Shown here piece after piece: positions 12,421 to 23,981 of a stretch of DNA of 64,000 nucleotides. Each line of letters starts with the position of its first letter. Position 1 is the first letter of the stretch. The stretch spans positions 26,066,501 to 26,130,500 of the forward strand of contig NC_073358.2 of assembly GCF_027580225.2 (NCBI RefSeq), in the 5' to 3' direction. A model generated the notes under the pieces. It did not search any database. It was given only the letters and a program-made list of their open reading frames with translations, and was not told where the DNA came from. Made by a program: the position numbers and the translations under genes. This DNA is from Misgurnus anguillicaudatus (Eukaryota; Chordata; Actinopteri; Cypriniformes; Cobitidae).

Positions 12421-12804
12421 GTTTCAAAATGGGGTCCGGGCCCCCAGGTAGCCTCCAGGAGGTTCTAGAGTGTCCAGAGGTTCTAGACTAATTTTTTTTA
12501 AAAAAAATAAGTTAATTTATTAGTTACTTTTCTCTAATTTCATGCTACATACATTCCAGAATTATTTATATTTGCTTTAAATCTTTTTACAGTTTTTTTT
12601 ATCAGATTCCAATTTATCCTACTGGATACATTTGAATTAAAAATGTTTGTCTTCAGGTATATACATCCAGCTTTACTGTAAGTGTAGCTAATTATATTTT
12701 TTATTATACATAAAATTATGTTAATTGTTATATAAAGGAGGTCGCTCACCAAAGATTTATCATATTTGGGGGTCCTTGGCATCATAACGTTTAAAAACCT
12801 CTGT
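12421..12804. mobile_element. hAT-like remnant
   Basis: The left end has TTTCAAAATGGGGTCCGGG. The right end, inverted, has AGAGGTTTTTAAACGTTATG followed by a GGACCCCC segment, the arrangement of a non-autonomous hAT whose ends read GGTTTTYAAA then a G/C run. The inner part (12530-12580) is repeated at 18425-18490. Confidence 0.5.
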
Positions 12805-13364
12805 TATAACATACATGCAACCTTACAGTATGTCCTCCTTACAGTATCTACTTTTTCAAAGTTACTGTACTACGAAATGATGAAAAGCTGACTTAGTCAG
12901 CCATTCAAACATATTTTCTAGCCTGTGTGTGCAGTGCTCATTACCAGGTTACCATATGGCCTCATGTGGCACTAGCCGCCTTGTTTCTGAACTGCAATTG
13001 CAGCTTTCCATGACAGGTATGCCAGCCAAAATTAACACATCCAACTCGGGTGTCTCATCAGGCCGCCTCTGGACACATCTGTCCTGACGGACATTTTCTG
13101 CTTGTTGCCTGGGGGATAAAAGTGTGGACAGAACAAAGAAACTAGCATAATGTTTAGTGCTACAGCGGTTTGTATTTCCTGTCCAAATGCAGAGTGGTAT
13201 GTCGTGATGTTTGTACTATTATAAGGACAATGATCTTGATTGTAGTACTGATGCCCATAAGACCTTTCCTTTTGGGTCATAAAGTGGTTTTGTCATACAT
13301 ATTTTCCAAAATATAGAAATAAAATCTTAATAAGCGTTTGTGAGTGTCTAATGAGTTGAGTGTA
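12805..13364. other. Unannotated spacer
   Basis: There are no transposon ends or coding motifs. Small open frames on the minus strand have no recognisable domain. Confidence 0.35.
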
Positions 13365-13503
13365 GATTGTAACTGGTAGATCATTGGGTTAGCAGCTCAA
13401 AGGATGTAGGTTTGGTTCACAGGAAACACACGTAGGTCCTACTAATAAAAAAGGTATATTGAATGCATTGTAAGGATAAAAGTGCCTGCAAAATGCATAA
13501 AGG
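13365..13503 (+). repeat. tRNA-derived SINE
   Basis: A tRNA-like head (TGGTAGATCATTGGGTTAGC, then GTAGGTTTGGTTCACAGG as a decayed B-box) is followed by the 3' tail GGATAAAAGTGCCTGCAAAA. That combination is typical of cyprinid tRNA-derived SINEs, whose tails read GGATAAAAGCGTCTGC. The same tail, in the opposite orientation, is visible near 63876. Confidence 0.75.
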
Positions 13504-13980
13504 TAAATCTCTATCAAAGAGAGGATCACTATAATCGGTGTCAGTTTAAACAAATTGTTCAAAAAACACATTGTAAACACCAGATTAGATCAGGCACACG
13601 ATTCTCTCCCACATCCCATCTGCAACATACCCAGATCATGAAAGGCAAGCAGGCATTCCTCTGCTACTGAAACAGGCGTGTCTGTGTTTGCTGAGTTGTG
13701 ACCCGCCGTCTTCTGGCTCTCTCCAGGGTGGCAGGGACTGATGGTATTTACAGCCGAGGAGAGCTCTCACTGGGGGGCTGCTGATATCTAGGAGAAGCCA
13801 CAGGCATGCATGCATCAGTAAGAGTAATTCAACAGACTCCACACAGTGGGATCCTCCTGTTACTGAGGTGAGGGGGCCGTGTGTAAAGGTCAATGTGGAG
13901 ACCTCCATTACTGGAGCTACAAGAAAAGAAAGGTTTGTTTTCTGTGACAAAGGGGAGCAAGATTACTTTAAAACACAGTA
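13504..13980. other. Unannotated spacer
   Basis: There is no repeat end or coding motif. An open minus-strand frame of about 100 codons shows no domain. Confidence 0.35.
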
Positions 13981-14193
13981 TACACTGTCAAAAATAAAGG
14001 TACGAAGCTGTCACTGGGGCAGTACCCTTTAAAAAAGGTCCTAATATGTACCATTTAGGTACAAATATGTACCTTTAAAGGTACATTTTGGCAGTTCAAA
14101 GTACTAATATGCACTCTTTGGGTACAAAGGTGTACCTTTTTGAAAGGGTACTGTCCCAGTGACAACTTTTGTACCTTTATTTCTGAGAGTGTA
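13981..14193. mobile_element. GGTAC-type palindromic MITE
   Basis: The inverted ends are TACACTGTCAAAAATAAAGG on the left and CCTTTATTTCTGAGAGTGTA on the right. The arms carry repeated GGTAC/GTACC units. The length is about 213 bp, non-coding. Single worn arms of the same family are seen near 9195 and 62345. Confidence 0.75.
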
Positions 14194-14281
14194 CTATTTT
14201 AAGGAAATGGTTTTTATTAATGGCATTACTGCAAAGAAAATTTTAAGCACCCCAAAATTTAATTTTCAATTTATCTGTTTA

Positions 14282-14795
14282 TTAAAGGGGCCATGGCATG
14301 AAAATCTGACTTTTTCCATGTTTAAGTGCTATGATTGGGTCCCCAGTGCTTCTATCAAACTAGAAAATGTGAAAAAGATCAACCCAGTAACTTAGTTTTC
14401 GTAAACCATTCTCTGCAAGCTCTTGAAAAAATAGATAGTTGAAATGTGGCTCTCCTTATGATGTCATGAGGAGCTCTTATTATAATAATGCCACCCCTTA
14501 ATCTGCACTATCCAATCACAACCCTGACAACTAGTGCAGAGAAAAGCACAATTGAGTTTTAATTTCAACAAACCACCATCATTGTGATCAGTGTTTGAAT
14601 TTCATCAGCTCATTTGCATTTTAAAGGACACACCCAAAACAGCACATTTTTGCACACACCTACAAAGTGGTGATTTTAATATGCTATAATAGATTATTTA
14701 TATTGTGTTTTGAGCTAAAACTTCACATATGTGCTATGGGGACACCAAAGATTTATTTGACATCTTAAAAAAGTCTTGTGCCATGGCCCCTTTAA
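14282..14795. mobile_element. TTAA-flanked MITE, GGGGCCATGGCA family
   Basis: The ends are TTAAAGGGGCCATGGCATG and, inverted, TTAAAGGGGCCATGGCACAAG. TTAA is duplicated exactly at both boundaries. The 514-bp body has no transposase. The family is piggyBac- or Kolobok-like by target site. Confidence 0.8.
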
Positions 14796-15376
14796 AGCAG
14801 AATATTTATTTACTATATTAAAGCAGAATATTTATTTACTGTAAACTGAATAGTGAATAATGTTATGTGAGATTCACAGGTCTTCTGATATCTGTGTATG
14901 AGGACAAAGCTAATAATGTTGCTGACTTTCTCCTTTACTTTTTTTTAGCATGGGTGGGGCTGAATTCATGTTCTTCACAGATCAGTACCAGTCCTGGAGG
15001 CCCAGTTCTGTTCTGATGATGTAATTATTTCCCAGTGGCACCTGGGAACAGGCTGGTTTAGAAAGGCATCGCTCACCGCCAAGTGTGCAGATGTTTCTAA
15101 TTGCTTTCCATTACCAAGAATAACAGCTGTTTATATCTATCAGCAAATAATTCAGCAGAGTTCCAGACTGTTAGGATAACATATCCCACCTGGTGACCAT
15201 CACTAGTTGTCAGCTAAAGAAGGACACTTTGCCATGCCTTTGTTAAAAAGTGCCCCTGATGAGCTATTGGTAGTGTCACCTTCACACATTTTTATTCACT
15301 TTCCAAAATATGTTTGGGCAGTAGAAACAGTTTTTGGAGATTAGTAGTATATTTCTCCTGAAAAAAATACACGGCA
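14796..15376. other. Gene-free stretch
   Basis: A 22-bp motif (AAGCAGAATATTTATTTACT) is directly repeated at 14796 and 14822. The part from about 14990 to 15240 is complex, repeat-free sequence of possible regulatory character. Nothing coding was recognised. Confidence 0.35.
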
Positions 15377-15521
15377 ACATCCCCAGTGTTAAACGAACAC
15401 TGCTGGGTGTATATATTGTATTACAGAGTGTTAAAAAGTAACACTGAAGCAGAGTCATGGCCAACTAAAACACTGATCACCATAATGGTGGCTTTAAATG
15501 ACTTTAAAATAACTCAAGTAA

Positions 15522-15872
15522 CGCCCCATTCAGACAGCCAACGACAAGCAGTAGCAGAGCGACGCAATCTCATTCATTTCAATGGAAACCGGGCGACTTC
15601 CGGCGAAACGAGAGAAAGTGACCGTTGGCGACCGTATGTGCGTATCCAGCGACGCGAGAAAGTTAAGAAAAGTTAACTTTATGCAAATGTTGAGTGAATT
15701 TTGGGAGCGACAACCAATGAGAACAAAGCAGTGGAGTTCACATCATCCTTCTCCCGTCCGTTACTGGAGTGGATGGTACTCATTTGTTTATGACAAGCAG
15801 ATTTAGAAACGCCTCATTGAAAGAGACGAGTGACACACAGCGATAACATCGCTGGCTGTCTGAACAAGGGGT
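15522..15872. mobile_element. Nested MITE, CAGACAGCCA ends
   Basis: The left end GCCCCATTCAGACAGCCA is matched by the inverted right end TGGCTGTCTGAACAAGGGG. It is about 350 bp, GC-richer than its surroundings and non-coding. The overlapping short frames are not domain-bearing. Confidence 0.7.
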
Positions 15873-15947
15873 AAGACGTAAAATGCAATTTTAGGTTTCA
15901 AACAGATGGTAATAGAGAGGATAAGGTTACAGATTGCAGGACAATAA

Positions 15948-16594
15948 ATGAAGAGTTTGGTTCCAATATGTGGTAAACGGCAAAATCAGTATTGTATCTG
16001 GTCAGTAAGTCAATTCTTCAAATTTACACAAAATCCAATATCCGCCGTGTTATTCTGTCATCTTTTCTCCCTTGTTTTCCAAACTGCGACAAATGCCAGT
16101 CCTCCTTCTCTGCAGAATGCAATACATTTGCTTAACCAATCAATCCATGCATTATAAACAATAATGGAGGCACTTTGAATACACACGGAATCCTAGTTTT
16201 CCTCATCTACTGTACTTTGTGATCAACAAACAAACAAAAACAAAATAGTAATTTTGATAGCATTGATAAACGTGTGGTGGTTTTCTGTGGCGGGGAAGAA
16301 ACGTAAGCCATCAAAATCGAATAATTTACTCGAGAGGCACTTGGGCGAAGGAAAAATGTCGGTTGGTGCTTGTTCTCCCAACAGCATCAAGCTTAACACA
16401 TTGATACCAGGGGATCTTATGAAAAACTTTCCATTATTTTCCTCAAAGTCAACGAAAATCGAGCAGGAACAAAACATTTTACAGCTGACTGCTGTCAAAA
16501 AAAGTTCAGCGACGACATCCCAAGGATGACAGCAGCAATCACTTTCTTGGTATTAGTCAAATGGATTTTTTTGCTTTTTGGAACCATACTCTTA
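15948..16594 (+). mobile_element. ATGAAGAG element, copy 1, with shared ORF fragment
   Basis: The left end is ATGAAGAGTTTGGTTCCAA and the right end, inverted, is TATAAGAGTATGGTTCCAA. It is the same family as the copy nested in a Tc1 element at 30367-31382. The two copies share a block that translates here (16254-16529, + strand) as a lysine-rich peptide containing GKKRKPS and DLMKNFPLFSSKSTKIEQ. I do not recognise a domain in it. The block could be a remnant of a transposase or a captured host exon. Confidence 0.7.
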
Positions 16595-16632
16595 TACACC
16601 CAGCAGTGTTTATTTAACTTCTGGGGATTTTG

Positions 16633-16856
16633 ATGTGTCATTTTTATCATTATAATTGTGAAACCTGTCAATAAAGTTTCTACTCCTGAAAGAATGCCGC
16701 ATCACAGTTGTTTATGAAAAAAAACAATGTAACTACTGACATGTTAGTGAGAGACATTAGAAGCCATATCTAATTGTACACAAATAAAATATGAGAACTC
16801 CGATGGGCAAATATAACATCTTTACTAACGATTGCTACGGTACTGTAAATGACTTA
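16633..16856. other. Short spacer
   Basis: It contains an AATAAA-like motif near 16671 (TCAATAAAGTTTC) but no gene to go with it. Confidence 0.3.
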
Positions 16857-16920
16857 ATCATTTATCAACTCACGAACCCCCTACAATTCCCTTGCGAAAC
16901 CCAGTTTGGGAAACCGTGTT

Positions 16921-17125
16921 CACTGAAAAAAATGATTCATTGCATTTAATCAATTTTTTTAAGGTAAGTGGTTGCAATCAATTTATTTAAGCTACATTTA
17001 AACAAAAAAGATTAGTAACGTAAAGTAAAATATAAAACTTTTGTTTAAATGTAGCTTAAATAAATTGATTGCAACCACTTACCTTAAAAAAATTTATTAA
17101 ATTCAATGAATCATTTTTTTCAGTG
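16921..17125. mobile_element. Near-perfect palindromic MITE
   Basis: The left arm begins CACTGAAAAAAATGATTCAT and the right arm ends with its inverse. The arms of about 85 bp are nearly identical around a short AT-rich centre. Comparison with 11721 suggests it inserted after TTC, with TTC repeated on the right. Confidence 0.8.
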
Positions 17126-17227
17126 TTCTTGATAGATAGACAGATTGCATTTTAACACAGGCGTTTTTAAACATGTTCTGGAAGGTCCTAGGAAAATTTT
17201 ACAGGAAAAATAATTTCAGAAAAATAA

Positions 17228-18431
17228 TTGGTAACTCTTTTTATGAAGCCCATGCTTATAATGAATTATAACCCCCTTTATAATTATTTATAGGCAGTTA
17301 TTACTATTTTATAAATATATTTATAAATACACAACAACATGTATACCCCATTATAAGAACAGAATAGTTACATTTGTAATATGTTTATTATTACTTAGAA
17401 GTGATGCATTTCCATAATCCACTATACACTGATTTATAAATCAGTCGTATACGTTCATGAGGGTATTTATAAAGGTGCAGCCTGCATTGCTATAATGTTA
17501 TTATATTATAGTAACGACTTAATTATGCAAATTTAGTTTTATTTCAAATAACTGATTTGATATATATTGTTATAACCATGTTATAAGTTACTTATTATGA
17601 GTCATTATACAGTTATTAACCTCTGTAAATGCATTATTGATGGCTTTAAGTAACGTGAACACATAGGATACAGTTTTAATGCAAATGTTAGGAGATCATA
17701 AAGATGTTATTTATTATCTATTTTCAATAGTTTATTTGCAAATTTAAGAATAATGCCTATAATAAAGTAATGAAAAAACAAAAATTATATACAAACAGTT
17801 GCAGTTTACATACTAGTAAAACTTTTCAAGGAATTTTGACCTCTTTTTGAATTTTGAAATCTCCTCAGCCAGCATACTGCATAATATGGTTTGATGTAAT
17901 ACTTAAAAAAAATATGTTGCTGTGTTTTACAAGCATATAAAAAATTCCATTACTTTATTATAGGCATTATTTTAAAATGTGCAGATAAACTATTGAAAAT
18001 GGATAATAAATAACATTTGAGTTCACTTTAATTAAAGCCATCAATAATGCATTTATAGAGGTTAATAACTGCATTATGACTCATAATAAGTAACTCACAG
18101 CATGACTATTTTAGATAACATCTTCATGATTTCATCTTCATGATTTCCTAACATTTGGATTAGGAAAACTGTATCCTATGCTTTCACTTTACTTAAAGCA
18201 ATCAATAATGCATTTATAGAGGTTAATAACTGCATTATGACTCATAATAAGTAAAACTTTTTAAGTAATAATAAAAATATTATAAATGTAACTATACTGT
18301 TCTAATAATGGGTCTAACTGTTGTTGTGTCTTTATAAATATATATTTATAGAATAGTAATACCTGCTTATAAATACTAATAAAGGGGGTTATAATTCATA
18401 TAAGCATGGGCTGCATAGAAAGTGTTACCAA
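17228..18431. mobile_element. Large fold-back element with duplicated right arm
   Basis: The ends TTGGTAAC and GTTACCAA are perfect inverses. Beyond them the arms pair imperfectly for several hundred bases, for example CCCATGCTTATAATGAATTA near 17248 with its inverse near 18390. A segment of about 160 bp in the right arm is repeated in tandem: TCAATAATGCATTTATAGAG occurs at about 18040 and 18201. There is no transposase. Confidence 0.7.
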
Positions 18432-18499
18432 ATACATTTTCTCTAATTTCTTGCTACATACATTCCAGAATAATTTATATTATTGCTTTATGTTTAATC

Positions 18500-19424
18500 A
18501 TTTTCTCAAGTTCGGGGATACTTGCTTTCTTCAATGTCTTCTTCATTGTATTACTCAATTTAAATAATCTAAATGCAAAAGCATTAAGGGCTGATGATAA
18601 AGATGACCCCTTAAAATGGATTTGAGGCTCAGTAACCGATATGATTGCAGGCAGCTGGTCAAGTTCCTTGCAAGTGAGGACAATGTTCTGCTGAGCTAGG
18701 CGGGAGTGGACAGGACAGACTTACAGTGTCCACAGACACAGTTTTATTTCATAGCGAATGACTTCATCCTACAGCCTTTTGGAAGTTATTGGCCTGGCTT
18801 TTCCTCATACATTTCTTTTCATGGGGCATCAACCTTAATTTCTTCCAGCGCTGACAGCCTGATGCTTATGAAGCTGTTTTTCCTTTTATCTTTCACTGAG
18901 AAGTAGTCAGTTCTCCTGCTTCATGTACACAGTGCTGCAGTGAGACGTCTTCTTCCATTACTGTAACTGTGTGGCAGAAGCCTTAGGCTTTTAGTTGAAC
19001 ATGTTGCAGAACCAGAGACTGAACCACTGTGGGTGGCAACACATTTGTGCTGTTTGAAGCTAAAAAAGTATTGTGGGCAGGGTGACAGAATATAAAATCA
19101 ATCTTACTTTAAAAGAAGTTGTGTGGTGACCTTGATATCTAATGCGCTTCTTGTTCTTTTGTTTGTCCAAAAATGAAAATTACCCCATGATTTACTCATC
19201 CTCAAGGAATCTGAGATACATACAGTGGCGGCCAGCGACTTCTTTATCGAGGGCGCACGATGTTAAGCTCATCACAACATGTATGAAGCCCGTCATATGT
19301 GTGGCTCGTCATTTCAAAATATGTGTTTGACTAGCATTTTATTTAACAAATAGTATAAAGTCATTTAATGAAATATTATTACATTAATATAATAAATAGA
19401 GGGCAATAAATTACTTACTGTAGT
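18500..19424. other. Gene-free stretch with a hAT-end fragment near 19220
   Basis: The text ACAGTGGCGGCCAGCGACTT near 19220 resembles a hAT terminus of the CAGTGGCGGC type, but no partner end was found. The rest carries no recognisable gene or RNA. Confidence 0.35.
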
Positions 19425-20294
19425 AAAGGATAGTTCACCCAAAAATGAAAATAATGTCATTAATTACTCACCCTCAAGTCCTTCCAAACTCGTAAGACCT
19501 CCGTTCATCTTCGGAACACAGTTTAAGATGTTTTATATTTAGTCCGAGAGCTAGTTGACCCTTCATTGAAAATCTACGTACGGTATACTGTCCATGTCCA
19601 GAAAGGTAATAAAAACATCATCAAAGTAGTCCACATGACATCAGTGGGCCAGTTAGAATGTGTTGAAGCATCAAAAATACATTTTGGTCCAAAAAAAAAA
19701 AATTACGACTTTATTCAGCATTGTCTTCTCTTCCACGTCTGTTGTGAAGCGCATGCGCAAGACTTAAGTCACGTGACTGCAGTGACGCGAATGACATAGC
19801 TGACGTGTTATCTGGTGCTCCCCAGCTGTTTTTTTTTTTTGGTTGTTTGTTTTTTTGTGCGCCCGGGTTTCATTTGCAGTCTGAGGGAGACGCATGCTGT
19901 AAGTTTGAACAAAAAAACTTCACAAACATGTCTGAGGATATCAAGTCAGCAGCGTCACTGCAGTCACATGACTTTAGTCTCACACATGCGCTTCACAACA
20001 GATGCGAAAGAGAAGACAATGCAGATAAAGTCGTAATTCTTGTTATTTTTGGACCAAAATGTATTTTCGATGCTTCAACACATTCTAACTGACCCACTGA
20101 TGTCACATGGACTTTCTGGACATGGACAGTATACCGTACGTAGATTTTTAATGAAGGGTCAACAAGCTCTCGGACTAAATATAAAACATCTTAAACTGTG
20201 TTCCGAAGATGAACGTAGGTCTTACGAGATTGGAACAACATGAGGGTGAGTCATTAATGACATTACTTTCATTTTTGGGTGAACTATCCCTTTA
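19425..20294. mobile_element. Fold-back element of the abundant GATAGTTCACCC type
   Basis: The left end AAAGGATAGTTCACCCAAAA pairs with the right end TTTGGGTGAACTATCCCTTT. The arms of 300 bp or more remain alignable, for example CTACGTACGGTATACTGTCC at 19574 with its inverse near 20130. The right boundary abuts the TTAA element that follows. Short coding frames inside are fortuitous. Confidence 0.75.
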
Positions 20295-20616
20295 AAGCAA
20301 CACGAAAGAGTTTTTGCTCTTTGCTCCCTCTACAGGTTAGAAGTGGATTTGTCCATTACCACTGTCGTAAATAATTTAGCCTACTGCAGCAAAGCTGGCT
20401 CTGATTGGATTGTAGGTCTGCCTTAAAGCAAGTTTTTGTAGTTTTCACTCGAACTACAGGACCGTGACCCGACGGTTGGAAACTTCTTTAGTGTGGTTTT
20501 GGCCGATAGAGGGCTGCAAAGCGAATGTGTTGTTCACCCTGTTTCAGTGGATGAACAACTGAAACTTTTTTGGAAACGTTATTTTGAGGTAAAAAAACTC
20601 TTTGGTGTTGCTTTAA
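20292..20616. mobile_element. TTAA-flanked MITE, AAAGCAACAC family, copy 1
   Basis: The ends are TTAAAGCAACACGAAAGAG and, inverted, TTAAAGCAACACCAAAGAG, with TTAA at both boundaries. A second member with the same AAAGCAACAC terminus lies at 44223-44505. It is 325 bp and non-coding. Confidence 0.75.
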
Positions 20617-21092
20617 GGGCTTTTGTAGAATTTAGAAACTTGTTATCAGCGACACCGGTGGCTGTTAAGTGAACTGCAGCCAGCAACTTACTGATTGTGC
20701 ACTCACACCAAACCCAGGTGAAAAATAATTCTATTAAAAATATACTTTAAAAAGTGTATATTTTCTACATTTCATACTATTTTTGTCAAATCCAAGTATA
20801 GTTAAGTGTATTCAAATATGTATTAACTTCAACTTAACATCTATTTGACTACACTTCAAGTGTAAATAGTATACTAAAATGGAACAACTTTTTCAAACTT
20901 CAAGTGCACTAAAATACACTACTGAAAATCAAGATTCATGAGCAACTAAGCACACTTACAGTACAATTGCATTGTAACGCTATTCTAATGGAAATCCACT
21001 TATAAAGGCATTGCAGTGCAAATTATAGTAGTGTTTAAGTACATTTTGTGCATACACTAAAATTATACTTTTAAAATATATATATTAAATAC

Positions 21093-22274
21093 TAGGGGTG
21101 GAACAATACATGTATTCGTTTCGAACCTAATTGGTACGGGGGTCACGGTTCGGTGCATGAATTTAAACGGAGAATACACGGTATGAAAATAAAAAAACTT
21201 GCGTGCAAAATAATTAATGTAATGCGGAACTACTGTTAGATACGCGGGTTCTTTATGGGCAGCTAATCTGTTGCCCCGCTTTAGCTCTGAAGCTCTGATT
21301 GGCGCCGATGCATCCGAGCTCCGCCTATGTATGCGCTCTATCAGAGCCCGTCTACATTCTGGCACTCTGCAGTTTTTTGTCACGTCGACGCCGGTCCAGT
21401 CAGTTAGTGAGCAGAGATAACGAGGATGTTAGACGCTCCGCCAGCCATCGCAAGTTTGGCAAAACTTCAGTTTTCCAGTCAGTTACAATAGTACAGGCGA
21501 GAGAGTGGTGGAAAAGACGAGGACTTTGCATCGGCGTTGTTCAGCAATTGTTAGGTATGTGAGTGGAAATACATCTAATCAGGGCTCTCAAGTCTCACGC
21601 ATTCACCTTGACACACACGCATTTCAGTCAGTTCAAACGCCACACTTTGTATTTCTCACGCTGAGAAGTAGGAGATAAATTGTCCTGCTATATACAACAG
21701 GCATACGCAGGGCAGTTCTGTCGAGTTCAGCTGCTTCCAGTTTTTTAAGCGTGCTCAACTTTAAGCAGCGCCATCAGCGTCAGAGTACCGCGAGAAATCT
21801 TGCGGAGGAGGCTGATTTCAAATCGCTCTCGCATTACTCTGACGTCATCCACTTGTCGTTTCTTGCAGCGCCTCGTGAAGTCGTACACACCTATTAATTC
21901 ATCCTAAGAGCCTTTTTTTGTTCTTTAGTACATTAATATGGAATAAGGCCAAAATGTAATTTTAAAATGTATTTAGGTAACACTTGTAATACAATTGAAC
22001 CCATATTTGTATGAAAGATGAGTACAAGATTACTTAAAGTGGTATACATTTTTGAAATACGAGATAGTATGTTAAATGCATTTCAGTTCATATTCATGAG
22101 ATCTCAAAATAACACTGATAAGGACACCTATGTTTTTAAGATTAGCTTAAGTACTAAAAAAATCTTTAATTTTTGTTTTGCTTTTCCCTCCATTGTACCG
22201 AAAGTGAATCGAACCTTGGCGCCTGAACCGAGGTACGAACCGAACCGGGACTTCTGTGTACCGTTCCACCCCTA
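21093..22274. mobile_element. hAT-like element, TAGGGGTGGAAC ends
   Basis: The left end TAGGGGTGGAACAATACATG is matched by the inverted right end GTTCCACCCCTA. The flanks TTAAATAC (21085-21092) and TTAAATAC (22275-22282) are a perfect 8-bp target duplication. Subterminal GGTTCGGTGC and GAACCGAACC motifs repeat inside. There is no transposase in 1182 bp. The element sits in an older AT-rich repeat whose pieces continue on both sides. Confidence 0.85.
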
Positions 22275-22527
22275 TTAAATACTCTTTAAATAAAGCACAA
22301 CAAGTAGAAGCATACTTGTTTTATACTTCATGTACTTCAATCATACTTTTCTACTTGGGACATGAGCAAGCCTCGGTAAAACCAGTGACTGAACATGATA
22401 AATAGACATCTTGTTGGCTGACGAGGTTAAGTAAAATGACACTATAATATAATAGTTTTACTATAACTGTCTGATCCTTTGCATTTTCCCTGCAAAACCA
22501 CCTTGAGTCCTTCACATCTGTCTACAG

Positions 22528-23195
22528 CAGTGTTTTTTCAACAAGGGGGCCCGGTGCCCACTAAAGGAGGGTGCACACAGGATGCGCAGCTCAGCGCCGC
22601 GCCGTTCTAAAAAATTTGAACACATTGCTTTCCATGAGTATATGCACACTGACGCCAAAAGGTGGCGCCTGTCCGAGCCGCCCAGCTACGACTCAGGAAG
22701 TTGCTCAAATCCCTGTTGCGTCACAGAGCGCCACTCACATAGTTTAACATTAAATAACATCATATTTGTCCCAAATCATTAACGATTAACATTGGCTGCT
22801 AACGTATATTTTGCATTTTGAAGTAGATGCTATCTGACGAAGCTCGCGCTATTTAATGTGCACTTCCGGTCTACGATACGTCCCAGTTGTCCTTGACGCG
22901 ACTTGACGCAGCGCGACGCTGAGCTGCGCGGCCGGTGTGCGACCCCCTTAAGGGGACTCAACAAACTTCCAAAGGGGACCTCAAGATGACTTTATAATAA
23001 TATAAAAAACATTATAATAAGCTAAAATGATGAAAAATCAAGATATTTCTTAGTGTTTGTTTATTTTGTAAAAAATTTACATCTGTTTAGTTATGCCAAG
23101 CTCTAGAATATTTTATATGGTAGAATTTGAGAGATAGGGTCCTTTAAAGATTGTGAATAATGGGGCCTTGAAGTGAAAAGGGTTGAGAACCCCTG
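22528..23195. mobile_element. hAT-like element with CAGNGGTTCTCAACC-type ends
   Basis: The right end, inverted, reads CAGGGGTTCTCAACCC. The left end CAGTGTTTTTTCAACAAGG is a decayed version. I did not find a convincing 8-bp duplication. A GC-rich MITE is nested at 22566-22950. Confidence 0.55.
22566..22950. mobile_element. GC-rich nested MITE
   Basis: The left end GGAGGGTGCACACAGGATGC pairs with the right end GGCCGGTGTGCGACCCCCTT. The subterminal CGCAGCTCAGCG pairs with CGCTGAGCTGCG. There is no coding domain. Confidence 0.65.
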
Positions 23196-23253
23196 GTAGG
23201 TTGTTAGGAACCAGATTCAAACCTGTTGTGCAATATGTGCACTACATCTCAAT

Positions 23254-23973
23254 TAGGGATGCACCGAATCCAGGATTCGGTTTCGGATTCGGCCGAATAC
23301 TGGGCTTTTTGGCGGGGTTCGGGTTCGGCCGAATCCTAGATTTTTTTTCCACCGAACCGAACCCAGGCTTGCGCTACGCTGGTCGACGTCACGCAGCCGT
23401 TGATTACACACATCGGGTGCTGACGTGGAGATGAGCTTTTTCTTTCGGTCAGCTGGACACACCAAAACTTTCAAACACCGCTGAAAACGCCTTGAGGACC
23501 CCAAATGCCAGCTGTTTTTCAGCCGAGCGCTTGGTAGCTGTGATGCTTCAGCTGTGAGCCGGTTGGTTGCTGTGGTAATGTCCTGCCCCTCCTTCACTGT
23601 AATTGGATGGCCGTGTGAAGACTGACATTGACGAGCGGAGCTTCTCACTCAAAGTTAAATATAGTTTTCAGTGCGGAGCTGCTTGCTTATTGGAAAAACG
23701 AGCGTGTCGCAACGCATCGCTTTCATTATGCATAGGCTTATGGTAATTGTCAAAATAGTTTTTCCAACTTGTCATCCTGGCATAATGTAAAGTTAAAATA
23801 AATAAAATGAAAAATACACTGCTGTGAACGTTTTTTACTTCATTAATGTGTTTTACTGTGTTGGAATAAGGATGCGAGTAGGATTCGGTATTCGGTTTCG
23901 GATTCGGCCGAATCTTAAACGGTGGATTCGGGATTCGGCCGAACCTAAAAAATCTGGATTCGGTGCATCCCTA
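23254..23973. mobile_element. hAT-like element, TAGGGATGCACCGAATCC ends
   Basis: Both ends carry TAGGGATGCACCGAATCC as inverted repeats, and the flanks are ATCTCAAT (23246-23253 and 23974-23981), a perfect 8-bp target duplication. GATTCGGCCGAAT modules are repeated in both subterminal zones. It is 720 bp with no transposase. The intact ends and duplication suggest a relatively recent insertion. Confidence 0.9.
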
Positions 23974-23981
23974 ATCTCAAT

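Larger units (their letters stand above)
15377..16632. mobile_element. Composite inverted-repeat element (CCCAGTGTTAAAC ends)
   Basis: The outer ends are related inverted repeats: CCCAGTGTTAAACGAACACT on the left and, inverted, CCCAGAAGTTAAATAAACAC on the right, both followed by TGCTGGGTGTATA. Between them lie two other elements, at 15522-15872 and 15948-16594. I infer serial nested insertion; the original element itself is only a short shell. Confidence 0.5.
16857..18490. repeat. Paralogue of the 11393-12585 block, with different nested elements
   Basis: Three pieces are collinear with the earlier block. These are the CAACTCACGAACCCCCTACA piece at the left, the GATAGATAGACAGATTGCAT piece at 17132, and the TGCTACATACATTCCAGAAT piece near 18452. 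Here the scaffold is interrupted by a palindrome (16921-17125) and a large fold-back element (17228-18431) instead of the insertions in the first block. Confidence 0.65.

Noticed and set aside
19805..20092. 95-codon plus-strand frame with hydrophobic start
   Set aside because: It lies in the centre of a fold-back repeat; the hydrophobic run comes from a poly-T stretch.
23183..23648. Overlapping frames rich in GFGFGRI / FGRIRNRI repeats
   Set aside because: The repeats come from GATTCGG modules in the hAT terminal zones, not from a protein gene.
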